DNA from: Blakeslea trispora
Taxonomy: Eukaryota > Mucoromycota > Mucoromycetes > Mucorales > Choanephoraceae
Length of the DNA: 64,000 nucleotides
Assembly (NCBI GenBank): GCA_025331445.1
Contig: JAIWNE010000101.1
Coordinates: 57,966 to 121,965, forward strand
Reading direction: 5' to 3'
Position 1 is the first letter of the stretch, and every line of letters starts with the position of its first letter. Under the pieces are notes generated by a model. That model worked only from the letters and a program-made list of their open reading frames with translations, was not told the DNA's origin and did not search any database. Shown here one piece after another: positions 23,554-35,062 of the stretch. The position numbers were made by a program, and so were the translations under genes.

Positions 23554-24855
23554 ATGGAAAGTAATAAGGATGAAGCTTTAAAATGCTTGAACATTGCAAA
23601 ATCAGCCTTGGGATTGGGTAATTTATCTAAAGCATTAAAATTTTGTGAAAAGTCAATACGTCTATTCCCAACAACACAAGCTGAACAGTTGTTGTCAGCC
23701 ATCAAAAACAACACAAAGAGACCTAGCCAGAATAGCTCATTTGTTACTGAAGAAAGATCAAGACAACGTCAGTCACAGCCAGCTGAATCAGTCGCATCAG
23801 ATCGAAAATATACATCAGAGCAGTTACAGGCTGTCAAAACTATTTTGGCATGTGGGCGAGACTATTATAAAGTACTTTTAGTTGATAGATCGGCTACAGA
23901 TGCTCAGATCAAAAAGGCTTATAGAAAGGTAGACCACACTATTTTTAATTTTTTTTTAAGTGTCGTCACTTATGGTTATTAGCAAGCATTACGATTTCAT
24001 CCAGACAAGAATAGTGCACCAGGAGCTGATGAAGCTTTTAAGCGTAAGTTTACAACAAAAACGAAACCGCTTATAGATTCTGATCATAAGATCATTTATA
24101 TAGTGGTTGCTAAAGCATTTGATGTACTCTCGGATTCTAACAAGAGAGCAATTCATGATGAAGGAGGTGATATAGACAATAGCCGAGGTAGATCCTCAGC
24201 TTCTTCTTACTACCAATCACAGCACACATACCAAAGACGCTATGCAGAAGAGGTGACACCTGAAGATTTGTTTAATATGTTTTTCGGGAGTGGTATGCGT
24301 AGTGGGTTTGGAACAGGATTCCGTCAACATCATTCACAATTTAGATCTCGGCAGCAGCATCAGCAGCGATCGGGTAGACAGCAACAACAGTATCAGCGTC
24401 AACATCAACAACAGTATCAACAGCACCACACAAATGGACTATCTCAATTTCTACCTGTCATTCTTCTTCTCTTGCTAGCTATAATTACCATGCTATTTTC
24501 TTTTGAGAGTGAGCCTCCTTATAGCTTTCGTCCCACTCCACCCAATACCAACTTACGTACTACTCAATCTAACCATATTAACTACTATGTTAATCCGAAA
24601 GTATTCGACAAGACAATCAAAAATAACAGATACAAATTTCAAAAAACCGAAAAGCAAATCGAATCTGATTGGCTAAGTGAGCTACGACATGCTTGCCAAC
24701 AGGAACAGCGACATAAAAGTAATTTATTATCGCAAGCAGATGGCATTATGTTTGGCATTATTGGTCGAAACGAAAAGGCTTATAAACGAGCACAAAACAT
24801 GAAGTTGAAGAGTTGTAATGAATTAAGGAGATTATCTCGTAAAATTCGAAGTTGA
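23554..24855 (+). CDS. ER membrane J-domain co-chaperone (DnaJB12/B14-like)
   Basis: The protein should recruit Hsp70 to the cytosolic face of the ER for quality control. Exons are 23554-23928, 23983-24043 and 24104-24855, 395 residues. The N-terminus is TPR-like (DEALKCLNIAKSALGLGNLS). The J domain spans about 103-165 (DYYKVLLVDRSATDAQIKKA) with HPD at 131-133 split from helix II by intron 1. A Gln/His/Arg-rich linker with NMFFGSGMRSG follows, one membrane segment at about 261-280 (FLPVILLLLLAIITMLF), and a C-terminal DUF1977-like region (NYYVNPKVFDK, HACQQEQRHK). That order is diagnostic for the DnaJB12/14 and yeast Hlj1-type group. Residue 126 is Gln where Leu is usual after the helix II RK. 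The downstream gene begins 79 bp after the stop. Confidence 0.92.
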
Positions 24856-24934
24856 TAATAAATAAGAAAAAAAAATCATATCACTTGCTTCTTTTCTTTT
24901 TTCTTTTTTTTTCTGTTTATTGTTTAGCCTTCTC

Positions 24935-27900
24935 ATGCCCTATACACCCTATACGTTGCAGACAGTACTCCAACCTTCAAAGGTCGAAGAAGCTATTATA
25001 CCTACAGCCACTAGTTCTACCTCTTCTTTTTTCTCGAGGAGGGCTACTTCACCCGAAGTTCAGGTTGGTTCACCGACTACTCGATATTCAGCAACACGTA
25101 TTGAATCTGTTGGCGCTTGGGGTAACGCTTCTTGTCTTTTGCAGCCTAAAATAAAAAAAAACAATAATAGTAATAAAAAAAAACTTCCTTAACTGTCAGA
25201 TAGTGATCTATACTGTGGTACTTCAGATGGTGTCATACTACACTATACACTTGAGGATAATATTTCTTTAGAAAAAGTAAGTTATCAACAAGAACAAAAC
25301 GACCAACTTTGTGCAGTCTTTCCAAACACTAAAACACAAAGTTTGCTAGTCCATGGTAACCCATCTCGAAAACACAATTAATCTCGGACTAGGCAAGCGA
25401 AGTGTAGAGCGCATCTTATTGCTACCTCAAGTCTCAAAAGCAGTTGTTTTATGCGGTACTGTTTTCTCCGCTCCTCAAAGCATAGCTCACTAACCGAAAC
25501 ACTTTTAGATTCGACACTATCTTTTTTTTCTTTGCCCTTTTTTGAGCCAATACCTGTCTCTTTCATTCAACCAATCAAGGGCGTTGCTTGTTTTTCGCAT
25601 GATGTCTGTGAAGAAGGAAGAATAGGAGATGATGGCACTATAGAGCTAACTGTGGTTAAGAGAAGATCTGTACAGATTTATAAGATAGGCGAATCCATGC
25701 ATTTTAAGAAGGTAAAAAAAAAAGAAGAGAGAGGTTGCATACAATTGATTTATTTGTTATGGTTGATTTAGGAATTGCCTCTCTCAGAAACAGCTATTAC
25801 AGTAACTCGGCACAGTCGTATGCTTTGTCTAGCTGACCAACAGTCCTATAAGCTTATCGATCTTCAACAGTCTAATATCTTTACACTAATCCCAACACCA
25901 CATGTACCCATTGCATCGCCTACCTTACTAGGCTCAGGGACGCAATTACTTCCCTGCCCACTTGTGTCAGTTGTTCGCAAAGATGAGTTTTTGCTCGTCA
26001 GTGGTGGTTCAGACAATCAGACGATTGGTATCTTTGTCAATGCTTATGGTGAGCCTATCAGAGGCACATTGCAATGGACACACTATCCAAAGGCATTGTG
26101 CGTCGAATTCCCTTATGTGGCTGCTCTTTTACGAAATCATACAATTGAGGTTCATAATATTCTTGATCAGAGCTTGCTTCAGACAATCACACTTGATCCT
26201 TCTGTCAATGCTCGAGGCATTTCCTTTGGACATGGCATCAAAGTATGGTTAGATGATCTAGCCAGAAAACTGAAACGTCAACCTTGGCCAGAGAATTCAG
26301 ATTCAGAACTAGAGAGTCAATTACAACGAGAGATTGTACGTTATTCTACAGCAGCCGCACGTATCTTGATTTATGGAAGAGATACTGTCTTGGCGCAGGC
26401 CACTACACCTTTGACTATTCAGGTTGATCAGTTGTTAGAGAGAGATCAGATAGAGGAAGCCATACAGCTGACAGAGCAAGCAAGAGAGACTCTCTCAAAT
26501 GATAGCGATCATGTTTATGCAGACAGACTGAAGTCTGAACTAAACTATAGCTATCAGAAATTGGGTCTCTTTTTAATTAAACAGGGTCTTTTTGATGATG
26601 CATTTACCCTTCTATCAAAGGGTGAGGCTGATCCACGCATGGTGGTGCATTTGTTTGACGGTCTGACACAATCTAAATGGCTACAAGAGGCACCGCCTGT
26701 GCTTTTGTTTAAAGGTGTACATGGACTGCTACAAGAGGTTGGATCCATTAAGGACATTGTTGAAGAGAATTTAAAAGACTATGCTTCGGACAACTTGGCA
26801 GAAGCCCGACGTACTTTCTTGACCAATGCAAGCGATGCACTTGACAAGTATCTCTGTGCTGAAAGGGAGAAGCGAAAGAATAGATTGCAGCAACATGATA
26901 CCTTGTGCAAGGTTATTGACATTTGTTTACTAAAGCTTTATATGATCAAAAAAGACGATGCCTCTATATACCGACTCTTACAATCGCCCAATAAATGCAA
27001 CGTTGAAGATTGTGAAAAGTTTTTATTGAAATCAAAGGTAAAAAAGAACAAGTATGCACTTTGTCGATTTGAAACTGTTACTAAGCAAAAAAAGTAAATG
27101 TTAAAAAACACATAGAAATACTATGCACTTTCTATCCTGTACGAGTCGAAACATATGTATGAACAAGTATTAAGCATCTGGTCAAAGTAAGTGCCTTTTT
27201 TTTTATCGATTTGCCCTTTCTGAAAAAAAAAAAAAGATTATGTATGGGCGAACTTGAGGACAAGGATTTCGAGAATGGGTTGAATCGGATCAAGCAACTT
27301 TTAATCACCAATGCAAATGAAGAAGAACTACCTCTGTCAGTAATAATGCACTATACATGGTGGCTTATGCAGCAAAACCCTCTCGATGGTGTTGAAGTAT
27401 TTACCAAATCATCTCGTAAACGAGATATGGACCCCGATGAAATTCTAGATAAATTAGAAACATATGGTCATGAAAGCGTGCGTATTTATTTGGAATACCT
27501 CGTACAAGTAGAGCAGAGCGACCGAGCCGAGTATCACACACGTCTTGCTTGCAGCTATGTAAAGGATGTCTATCGTGAACTGAACAAACAACCAGAAGTA
27601 ATGAAGGCCATTGGTAACAATTTGCTACCCCTTTTTTAATCTGCAAAGAAAAAAAAAACTTATTCTCTGTTTCTAGTGGAGGAATTCAAGCAAAGCATTG
27701 ATCTTTCAAAAATGGGTGCATCAAAAGAGTCAGAAACTCCCACATTAACAAAATCTACATTTGTTGGCTATCTAGGCACACAACAACAGCATTCGAAATT
27801 AGCTCAAACACGCCTTGTTTTAATTCGAATGCTTCAAAACTCCTCTGTTTATTCTGCTGACGTTTTACTCGACACACTAGTAAAGGCAGGTCCTTTGGAT

Positions 27901-28862
27901 ATTGAGAAAGTGATCGTTTACGGAAGAGTGAGTTAAAGCCTCGTTGTTTGTTTATGTTTGTCAGGAACCTGATTTTTCTTTTAATCTTGACTTAGATGAA
28001 TAGGCATAAAGAAGCTCTTGACATTTTGATTCATGATCTTTGCGATTTCGTAGGAGCAGAAACGTATTGTGTGACGAATGGACAGAGTGCAGGTATTATT
28101 CCACCCATGATTGTGAACACACAGGCTGTTGCTGGCGCTCAGGTTTTACCAAGAACATCATCTCTAGCAGCATCGATAGAGAAGCCTTTACCTCTCACGA
28201 TGACTGAAGATGATTCGATTTCACCTGAGCAATGGAAGGAAAGAAGTACTTTATTTACAATGTTATTCAGGTCTTATCTTGCTATCAAGAACAGGTATGA
28301 ACCAAACTGAAAGATCCTAGTGATAACAAAGGTTACTAAATTTGCACATATAGTGAATTGATGATGACCCGTAGTATGCATCTATTAAACACACAGGGTG
28401 TTTATTTAGATGTTCTGGAGGTAATTTTTGAAGAACATTTAAGCCTTGTAGATATTCACAACTAATTGTGTTCCTTCTCTATCTTAAGGTGCTTGAGATT
28501 ATTCCTAAAGATTGGTCGATTGACTTGTTACAAGACTTCCTTGTTCGGTCTCTTAGACGCTCACTAGACGACTACAAAGAAAGTCAGATTGTATTGGGGC
28601 TAAGTCGAGGAGAGAATGTGATGGTATGAATGAGACCATTTGTATGCTTTGTTACGTTATTTATGACTGTTTATAGGTGAGTGGCGAGATGGTAAATGTG
28701 TATAAAGAGATTGGCCCAGTCTATGTAGATGATCAGACAGCATGTCTGAAATGCCATCGTGGGTTTATCAATGCTGAAGTTGTAAGAGAGAGAGAGCATA
28801 ACCAACTACTTCATCTTCATTGTGCCAAGCTTTTAGGGCTGATTGAAGATGAGGAAATTTAG
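24935..28862 (+). CDS. Vps39/Vam6-Vps3 family HOPS/CORVET subunit
   Basis: These proteins bind Rab GTPases (Ypt7 or Vps21) in endolysosomal tethering complexes. Twelve exons fit in phase: 24935-25121, 25200-25276, 25350-25455, 25509-25711, 25772-27037, 27116-27186, 27237-27613, 27677-27927, 27996-28294, 28354-28420, 28489-28623 and 28677-28862, for 1074 residues. The N-terminal citron-homology (CNH) beta-propeller includes the segments AWGDSDLYCGTSDGVILHY, GLGKRSVERILLLPQ, LCDSTLSFFSLPFF and GVACFSHD. Helical solenoid repeats follow (QLLERDQIEEAIQLTEQAR, KQGLFDDAFTLLSKGEADPR). The C-terminus has the Vps39_2 zinc motif CLKC...HLHC near 1036-1060. Intron 3 carries a textbook branch site (cactaacc). 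I cannot choose between Vps39 and Vps3 from sequence alone. The start ATG lies only 79 bp from the previous stop, so the promoter must be very short or lie within the upstream gene. Confidence 0.88.
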
Positions 28863-29544
28863 CTGATAAAGAGTTATACCAAGTAGTGGCAGCTGTGTTC
28901 ACATTCATACACAAAAGCACAAGACACCTTAAAAATAAACGAATTAAGCTATCTAAAATGCTAGATTTTACAGATTTGAAAGGACATAGTAAAATCTTGT
29001 TTTTTTTTTCAAGCCATCATTGCTGGAAAGATGGATTGAACAAAGTATTTTTACAAAGTACACTTGCTTATTTCTTTTGAAACAGTTTCTTTCGTCTTGT
29101 GAAGCCATTTGTAGAGTAGAATTTGGGCTGACAAATGCAGTTAGTTTGTCTCTTTATTTTCTATTCTTTAAAGTGATCAAAACATCCCCTTTGAGAAGCG
29201 AACCAGCATTGTTTATCAAAAAAAAAGCAGCTGCTGGAAAGTATTTAAATGAAGCTCTTTTTTTCTTTTAAAGAAACATGACCTATTGTTCAAAAAAAAA
29301 AAGTGCTGAGACTGAAACAATCATGATCAAAGCTTTAAGGTACCTGAATTTTATTTGTTGCATAAATCATTACGCCATACCGAAATAATGCGGAGTCAGT
29401 AATCCGTTTATCTTGTTTGCGTGCGAAAATCCAGTCAGATTGCCTTTCTTTTTCCTTTTTATTTGTTTTCTTGGGAAAAAAAGACAAATATATCTTATTG
29501 ATTTACATCACATTATATATCATTATTATTTTCGTATTTAAGAT
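28863..29544. other. intergenic, no gene seen
   Basis: This is the AT-rich 3' flank of the Vps39-like gene and the promoter of the PRL phosphatase. Several T-rich blocks precede the ATG at 29545. Open frames here (62-83 codons) overlap each other and look random. Confidence 0.55.
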
Positions 29545-30250
29545 ATGCTTAAACCGCCTGCATACAACAAGATACAGAAGCAATTATTACATCCACCAAC
29601 ACTAATCGAATATAAAAATTTACGGTTTTTAATCACAGATACGCCTTGCATTAACAATCTACCGATATACATTCAAGTAAAAAAGAAAAAAAAAAAGTCT
29701 TGTTGTATACGTTGATGTCTTATCCTTATCTCTAGGAATTTGAAAGATGCAATGTAACAGATGTTGTTCGATGTTGTAATGCAGCCTATTCTCATAGTAG
29801 CTTAAACGAACATGGCATCAAAGTACATGACTGGACTTTCTCAGATGGTGGCCCACCATCAAAAGAAATCATCAAGGAATGGTTAGACTTGGTGGAGTCT
29901 CGCTTTAAGCAGAGATCACCTGACTCTGGAAACATTACTGAAGAAAACTATGAAAAGCCAGTATCACAATCAAACAAAAAAGAGCATCCATGTATTGCTA
30001 CTCATTGTGTTGCGGGCTTAGGAAGGTATGCCACTTATTAGTTTCATATTAAAAGTAAGAGAGTATTTATTTATTTTTATTCAGAGCACCGGTGCTAGTG
30101 GCGATTGCGTTAATCGAAGAAGGAATGGACCCTATGGAGTCCATTGCATTTATTAGAAAGCACAGACGAGGTGCTATCAATAAGCAGCAGATCGACTATC
30201 TTGAAAAATACCGAAAGCGAAGACATGGCAGCCATTGTATCATCAGCTAA
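29545..30250 (+). CDS. PRL/PTP4A-type protein tyrosine phosphatase with CAAX box
   Basis: A small dual-specificity-like phosphatase. Exons are 29545-29676, 29736-30025 and 30085-30250, 195 residues (animal PRLs are about 173). The N-terminus [18 protein letters not shown] and [10 protein letters not shown] match PRLs. The general-acid loop is WTFSDGGPP with Asp81, and the active-site loop is [14 protein letters not shown] with Cys135 and Arg141, split by intron 2. The Ala after the loop Arg is typical of PRLs. The C-terminus CIIS is a CAAX prenylation signal preceded by a basic stretch ([10 protein letters not shown]), as in animal PRLs, so membrane attachment is likely. An insertion of about 20 residues ([16 protein letters not shown]) lies before the active site. 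The start is the first ATG; no upstream coding exon is evident. Confidence 0.92.
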
Positions 30251-30664
30251 AAAATACCCTCCTTCCTTCCTTCTTTAATTTAATATCGTGCATACATCTT
30301 ATTCTTTTGTATTATTTATCTCTAACCATAGTTTTGATTGAATTGAAACTGAATTTGGTCTAGACAAACAATAAAGTTTATTTCTAATAAAATTCAGTAT
30401 TGACAATCCTTTATTGTTTTAGGCAGTTGAGAGTTAAAGTTTACAACAGATGAGATCATCATATTACACAAGTATGAGCATCAGTTGGTACAAGCAGCAG
30501 AAGTGTCTCGAACTCAGAAATGAATTACACTAATTTCGAAAGCATGAGCTATAACAACAAACAATATGGGTAAAAGTGAAAAAAAAATACTTCCTTGGAT
30601 ATACATTAAACCGATATAACAACTAGAGACAGACCCCGTACTGTGCTACCGAGGAAATCACTCA

Positions 30665-31004
30665 TTAGCAAGACTCCAAGTCATTACACCCAAAGTATAT
30701 CATGAGTGTCAATGGGATCTCTAAAATCCATTTTCCGACAGACACCTACAGTGAGGAAAATAAAAGAAAACAGACTATGGCATAACCAATTACTCAAGTT
30801 GAGACCAAAAAGAGAGAGGTTTTTGAGGTCAGATGTCAGAAGCATAGAAGAAGTTTAGTTAAAGAAATGTCTTGATAACCTTTACGAATGATGATCTTGT
30901 CATGAGAGCAGTCAGGAGCTTGAAAAGAAAATCAGTTAAAAAGGTAGTGGTTTTAGACTTACAGAAGTGGTGATGGAATGTAAGAGATAGCCCAATTCAC
31001 CTAC
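30665..31004 (-). CDS. possible small multi-exon gene, 3' part, unidentified
   Basis: Three minus-strand segments join in phase with good splice signals: 30963-31004 (after acceptor ccttttcttag), 30886-30918 (GTAAGT donor before it, cttttcaag acceptor) and 30665-30745 (GTAAAG donor, ctcactgtag acceptor), ending in a stop. The conceptual product reads VGELGYLLHSITTS, LLTALMTRSSF, then VSVGKWILEIPLTLMIYFG and a short tail, partly hydrophobic. I do not recognise it and could not find a convincing first exon or start codon. It may be a small membrane protein, a decayed gene, or coincidence. Confidence 0.25.
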
Positions 31005-31213
31005 CTAAGAAAAGGCACAAAGGCAATACATGAGGTGGTGGTGAAGATAACTGAAGAGAAAACCAAGGTGATGATGTACATCATCTACTGAATTGGCAAG
31101 TTACTCAGAAAAATCATTTAATCGCATCAAGGTCAGTTTTTTGTTATTGCAGAAAAAGGAGGGGATAATGTCTTTTAGAAACACTACTTGTGTTTGGAGA
31201 TAGCGTTGATAAC

Positions 31214-31386
31214 TACAGTTGTCGCTTGATTCAAGTGTGTTCGATATAAGAGTATATAATATAAGAGTGCAATCCTTTGACTTGTATTGCTTCAAGCGCT
31301 AAAATGACATTCAGTTTAAGATTATGCTCAACATAAGAGTGTATTTCTCAAGAATGCGAACACTCTTAAATAAAGCGACTATTGTA
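31214..31386. mobile_element. MITE with imperfect 30-bp terminal inverted repeats
   Basis: The left end TACAGTTGTCGCTTGATT and the reverse complement of the right end TACAATAGTCGCTTTATT continue to match for 25 of the first 30 bases. Both ends start with TA, as for Tc1/mariner-derived elements with a TA target duplication. The element is about 173 bp and has no coding capacity. A related element lies at 57412-57598. Confidence 0.7.
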
Positions 31387-32371
31387 TTGTTTTTTTTTAT
31401 CTCGAGAAAGTCGGCAAAGAATTGTCCCCTCTTGACTCTAGTAAAGAAATTAGATAAGTCTATAGCGCAAAAAGGATAGAAACCAGCTCATCTTCCGCAT
31501 TGTTCTCAACACCTCAACCCAAGCGAGCAATTTAGAAGGATAGCCGAGGATAATGAGGTTAAGGGCAACATTGCATGTAGCTATAAGAATTCGCTCAAAC
31601 TTATTAATCTGCCTTTCCCTTTCAATTCCATGTGTCTTGGAGTGTCTTGTATTGTACTCGACTAACAAAGATTGGTAGTAACATTGAAAAGCATCCATGG
31701 AAAGAACAAAAGCAGCTCTTGACACTAGAACAACTATACTCTTCAAGACCCTTTCGACAAGTGTAAAGACATATAATTAGCTTGGTCACATGATCAAGTA
31801 TTATCGTCATGAACGAAAATAATATGAGTGACTTTGGATGATCAAAGCGTAAAACCACAACGCTTCTGCATGGTTATAGAAAAGTTCAACTTGCTTGATC
31901 TTTTTTTTTTTCTACACTATTTTCAATTAAATTTTGAAGAGAAGCGAGTAGAATCCCTGGGACAGGGGGTATGCAGATGATTGGATAAGTGTTGGTTATT
32001 ATCGATGGAAATAGCCGAAAATTCCCTCTTCATCCTATGCTTTCCTTACAGCGAATTTGATTGGGTCAAATAGGGGGCTGTATGTGTTAGAAAAAAAATG
32101 GGAGTCATAGTTTTCCCTTTCATCCGATTTAATCCTACTGTGCAAAAGACTGATTTACTATGATGAAGAGGTGCTATCACAGCGTGTTTAGAGCCAAATA
32201 AGAGGTCATGCTGATTGATAACCCCCAATGTGTAATGAAACTTTGTAATCGCTTTTTACAAATATTGTTTTATTAGCATTTGAACAAGTATGTCAGTGAA
32301 GAATAGAAATCGGAAATGAACTCCGATTCGTTCATTGATTTTCGTAGTGTTTCGGCAAGCTTAGTAAGATC

Positions 32372-32442
32372 ATATAAATACATTGAACTATATAACAGGG
32401 ACAGTACAAATTAATATATAAATACGTTGAACTATTTAACAG
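32372..32442 (+). repeat. duplicated 27-bp TATA-containing unit in the AOX promoter
   Basis: Two copies of a 27-bp unit beginning ATATAAATAC lie at 32372-32398 and 32416-32442, differing at 2 of 27 positions. Each copy carries TATAAATA. The AOX ATG follows 48 bp after the second copy, so the two may act as alternative core promoters. Confidence 0.75.
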
Positions 32443-32490
32443 TACAAATCACAAATCACAATTACAAATTATAACCATAACAAATCAAGC

Positions 32491-33444
32491 ATGATTAGTA
32501 TTACACCTGTATATACCAAAGTCTTCATCAAGGCTGCCGGTCCTACTCTTTCTCGAATGGCTGCTCCTGCTACCTTAGCCTTGAATCGCCGTGCCTTTAC
32601 CAATTCAACTCAAAAGTCTCAAGATGCTACACTCTCCAATATTGCTAGTAGAATGCCTCGAGACATTTACCGTGAAGTCCTTGAATCTAAACCTGTCCCT
32701 ATGAGAGAAGAATTCCTAAAGACCAACAAGTTAACACCTGAACTCTTGGAGAAGATCGAATTCAGCCCTGGTAAACATTTTGCTCCTCAAACAATGGGTG
32801 ATCGGATGGCTCTTTGTACAGTCAAGTTTCTTCGTACTCTTCCTGATACCTATTTTGGCAAAGACCACTACATGCGTGCCGTAATGCTTGAGACTATTGC
32901 TGCTGTGCCTGGCATGGTGGGTGCGATGTTACGTCACATGAAGAGTCTACGTTCAATGAAAGAAGACAACGGTTGGATTTCTCACCTATTGCACGAAGCA
33001 GAAAATGAACGTATGCATCTCATGACATGGATCAAATGTTTAGAACCGTCTCTATGGAACCGTCTTCTTGTTTTGGGAGCCCAAGGTATCTTTTTCAATG
33101 CTTACTTTTTACTCTATCTCGCTTCACCGAAGACAGCTCATCGTATGTGTGGTTATTTGGAGGAAGAGGCAGTTATATCATACACACACTTCCTTAATGA
33201 TCTTGACAATGGTATTCTGAAGAACGGTCCTGCTCCTCAAGTTGCTATTGATTATTACAATTTACACCCTAATGCCTCGATTCGAGATGTAGTCCTTGCC
33301 GTACGAGCCGACGAAGCAGTTCATCGTGACGCCAATCACTTCTTTTCTGATCGCATAGCTCAACAAAAGGAAGATATCCTTTCGGAAGTCAAAGCAAAGC
33401 ACGAAGAAATCTCAAGGAACCAATCGCATGGCTCTATGGCTTAA
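32491..33444 (+). CDS. AOX1: mitochondrial alternative oxidase
   Basis: The enzyme is a cyanide-insensitive ubiquinol oxidase in the inner mitochondrial membrane that bypasses complexes III and IV. It is an intronless frame of 317 residues, normal for fungal AOX. The N-terminus is a basic, Ser/Thr/Ala-rich presequence ([17 protein letters not shown]). All diiron ligands are visible: Glu134 ([13 protein letters not shown]), Glu173 and His176 ([11 protein letters not shown]), Glu225 or its neighbour ([13 protein letters not shown]), and Glu275 with His278 ([14 protein letters not shown]). The two membrane-associated helices are present. The start is the first ATG after the duplicated TATA units; the leader is CA/AT-rich with repeated acaaatc. 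AOX is usually induced when the cytochrome pathway is blocked; that is family knowledge. Confidence 0.97.
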   Translation: MISITPVYTKVFIKAAGPTLSRMAAPATLALNRRAFTNSTQKSQDATLSNIASRMPRDIYREVLESKPVPMREEFLKTNKLTPELLEKIEFSPGKHFAPQTMGDRMALCTVKFLRTLPDTYFGKDHYMRAVMLETIAAVPGMVGAMLRHMKSLRSMKEDNGWISHLLHEAENERMHLMTWIKCLEPSLWNRLLVLGAQGIFFNAYFLLYLASPKTAHRMCGYLEEEAVISYTHFLNDLDNGILKNGPAPQVAIDYYNLHPNASIRDVVLAVRADEAVHRDANHFFSDRIAQQKEDILSEVKAKHEEISRNQSHGSMA

Positions 33445-33815
33445 AATCCATCAAACTATGACAACAAATGCTTCCCAACATACTTAGACAATATCCTTTT
33501 TATTCCTTTTACAATATGCCCCTCTCATGCAACTCTCATTGGCCCAAGGCTTGTCTTTTGGTTTCAACCAAGTCTCTACCAGTCTAATGCCTATCTCTTA
33601 TAAACAATTATCTACTATTATATTTAACAAAGATATAGTTATGACATACTGTATACACACATATCTGTATTAAAGAATAAATTTATATTATCAGACAAAA
33701 AAAAACGATGCCATGTCATTTAACCCTTTTCCTATCAAGATTAACACTTTGTGGTCTTTGAGAATTATTTATAGTGGGCCCTAAGATAACCGCTAATTTT
33801 TTTTTTGTGTTGCCA
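33445..33815. other. intergenic spacer
   Basis: These 371 bp hold the AOX 3' flank and the promoter of the next gene. T-rich tracts occur just before the ATG at 33816. No other element is recognisable. Confidence 0.55.
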
Positions 33816-35062
33816 ATGTCCGACATAAATCAATTTCTTTCCAAGGGGGATTTTTTTTTCTTTATTCTTATGTCTCTTTCTATACTTCAAAAATGTCAAC
33901 ACAAATATCCCTTGTTAAGCAATAGCTGGTATAGTCTAGCTTTGAGTGTATTTTGGAGTAATAAGGGTAGCCATTATGTACCGCTTCGCCCTCTATCAAT
34001 TCTTCCTACTTTGATAGAATCATCAGTAGATGCTGGCAATGAAACCTCCATAAGCGACAATAAGCCTCTCAAGCCTATATCTGGGCTTGATCCAATTATC
34101 CCAAATAAAAGCACCAATCTACATAAAGAGACAACCATGCAATGTTCAGGCTTTAAGAGATATGATGGTCAACGCTGCAAACGAATAGTCAACGTTGATC
34201 CTACTTCACCAAATACAGTTGCTTATTGCTATGATCATGGCCCTTTTCCTAGGCGAAAGCCGAGGAAGAGCACAAAGATCAAAGATATGACAGAAGGCAC
34301 TTTACCGAAAACTGGCATAAGTGCAATTCATACCACTAAAGAAGAGCACAACATCAATCAACTGTTTGATTGTTGGGATCGTAAGTTACACCACAGGCTT
34401 TTCTTGCTTTTCTTTTGATCATACCTTCTTTTCTCTAAAAAAAAAGATGTCGCATAGTGTGGATTGCACCATCCATCAACAGTGAGACAAAACAACAAAT
34501 CATTCAAGAGATGAAACGACCTCTGTCCATTGGGGATCGTGCTGGTTATATTTATGCGTATTCCTTTGAAAATGGACCGCGCGCTTCCACCGATGAGTTT
34601 GCTTATTTCAAGATTGGAAGAACAACTGACCCACATAGACGCATGTATCAGATTTCGGTGAAGTGTAACCATGTACCCAAAATTATCGAGCTCTTTCCTA
34701 GCTTCCCAATAACAGCAGATAGATCATTTATGTCAACTAACTTGGTGACAATGAGTCAAACGATAAAAGAGTTACCCAAATGTCCTGCCACTCATCGAGT
34801 AGAGCGGCTGATTCTTTTGGAGCTGTCTTCAACACACAAAAAGGCAGATTTTAGGTGTCCTGAATGCAATGAACTACATAGAGAATGGATATGTGTGCGT
34901 AGATTGCGACATCCAAACGGATCACTGATGACTGATCAAGAACTGTGGTCTATGCAAATACGGCCCACTATTCTTCACTGGATTCGATTTGGCGTAGCTG
35001 CTTCAGTTCTAAGCAAAACCGAATATAAAATGATGCATAATTTGGAAAGCGAATCGAAATGA
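33816..35062 (+). CDS. T5orf172/DUF1766 domain protein (Mug113-like, GIY-YIG fold)
   Basis: Exons are 33816-34380 and 34458-35062 (intron acceptor gcatag), 389 residues. The C-terminal two-thirds carries the T5orf172 domain: GYIYAYSFENGPRAS, FAYFKIGRTTDPHRRMYQIS, then a Cys-rich part (KADFRCPECNELHREW). This domain is distantly related to GIY-YIG nucleases and occurs in fungal meiotically up-regulated Mug113 and in many fungal orphans. The middle has a short Cys/His motif (CSGFKRYDGQRCKRIV...YCYDHGP) seen in related fungal proteins. The biochemical function is unknown. The start is uncertain: ATG at 33816 (MSDINQFLSK) gives a T-rich-encoded Phe run; the ATG at 33870 (MSLSILQKCQ) would avoid it. 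Domain assignment is firm, exon 1 less so. Confidence 0.8.

Larger units (their letters stand above)
30251..32490. other. intergenic, about 2.2 kb, with a MITE and weak coding traces
   Basis: Apart from the candidate exons (30665-31004) and the MITE (31214-31386), this stretch holds minus-strand frames at 31450-31858 with some coding-like wording (FERILIATCNVALNLI) but no splice or start support. The last 120 bp is the AOX promoter described separately. Confidence 0.45.

Noticed and set aside
25456..25480. 25-bp intron in the Vps39-like gene
   Set aside because: Too short; the 53-bp version ending at 25508 has a perfect branch site and restores the CNH wording.
31450..31858. Overlapping minus-strand frames with some coding-like wording
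   Set aside because: Two phases, no start or splice support; left as weak trace in the intergenic entry.
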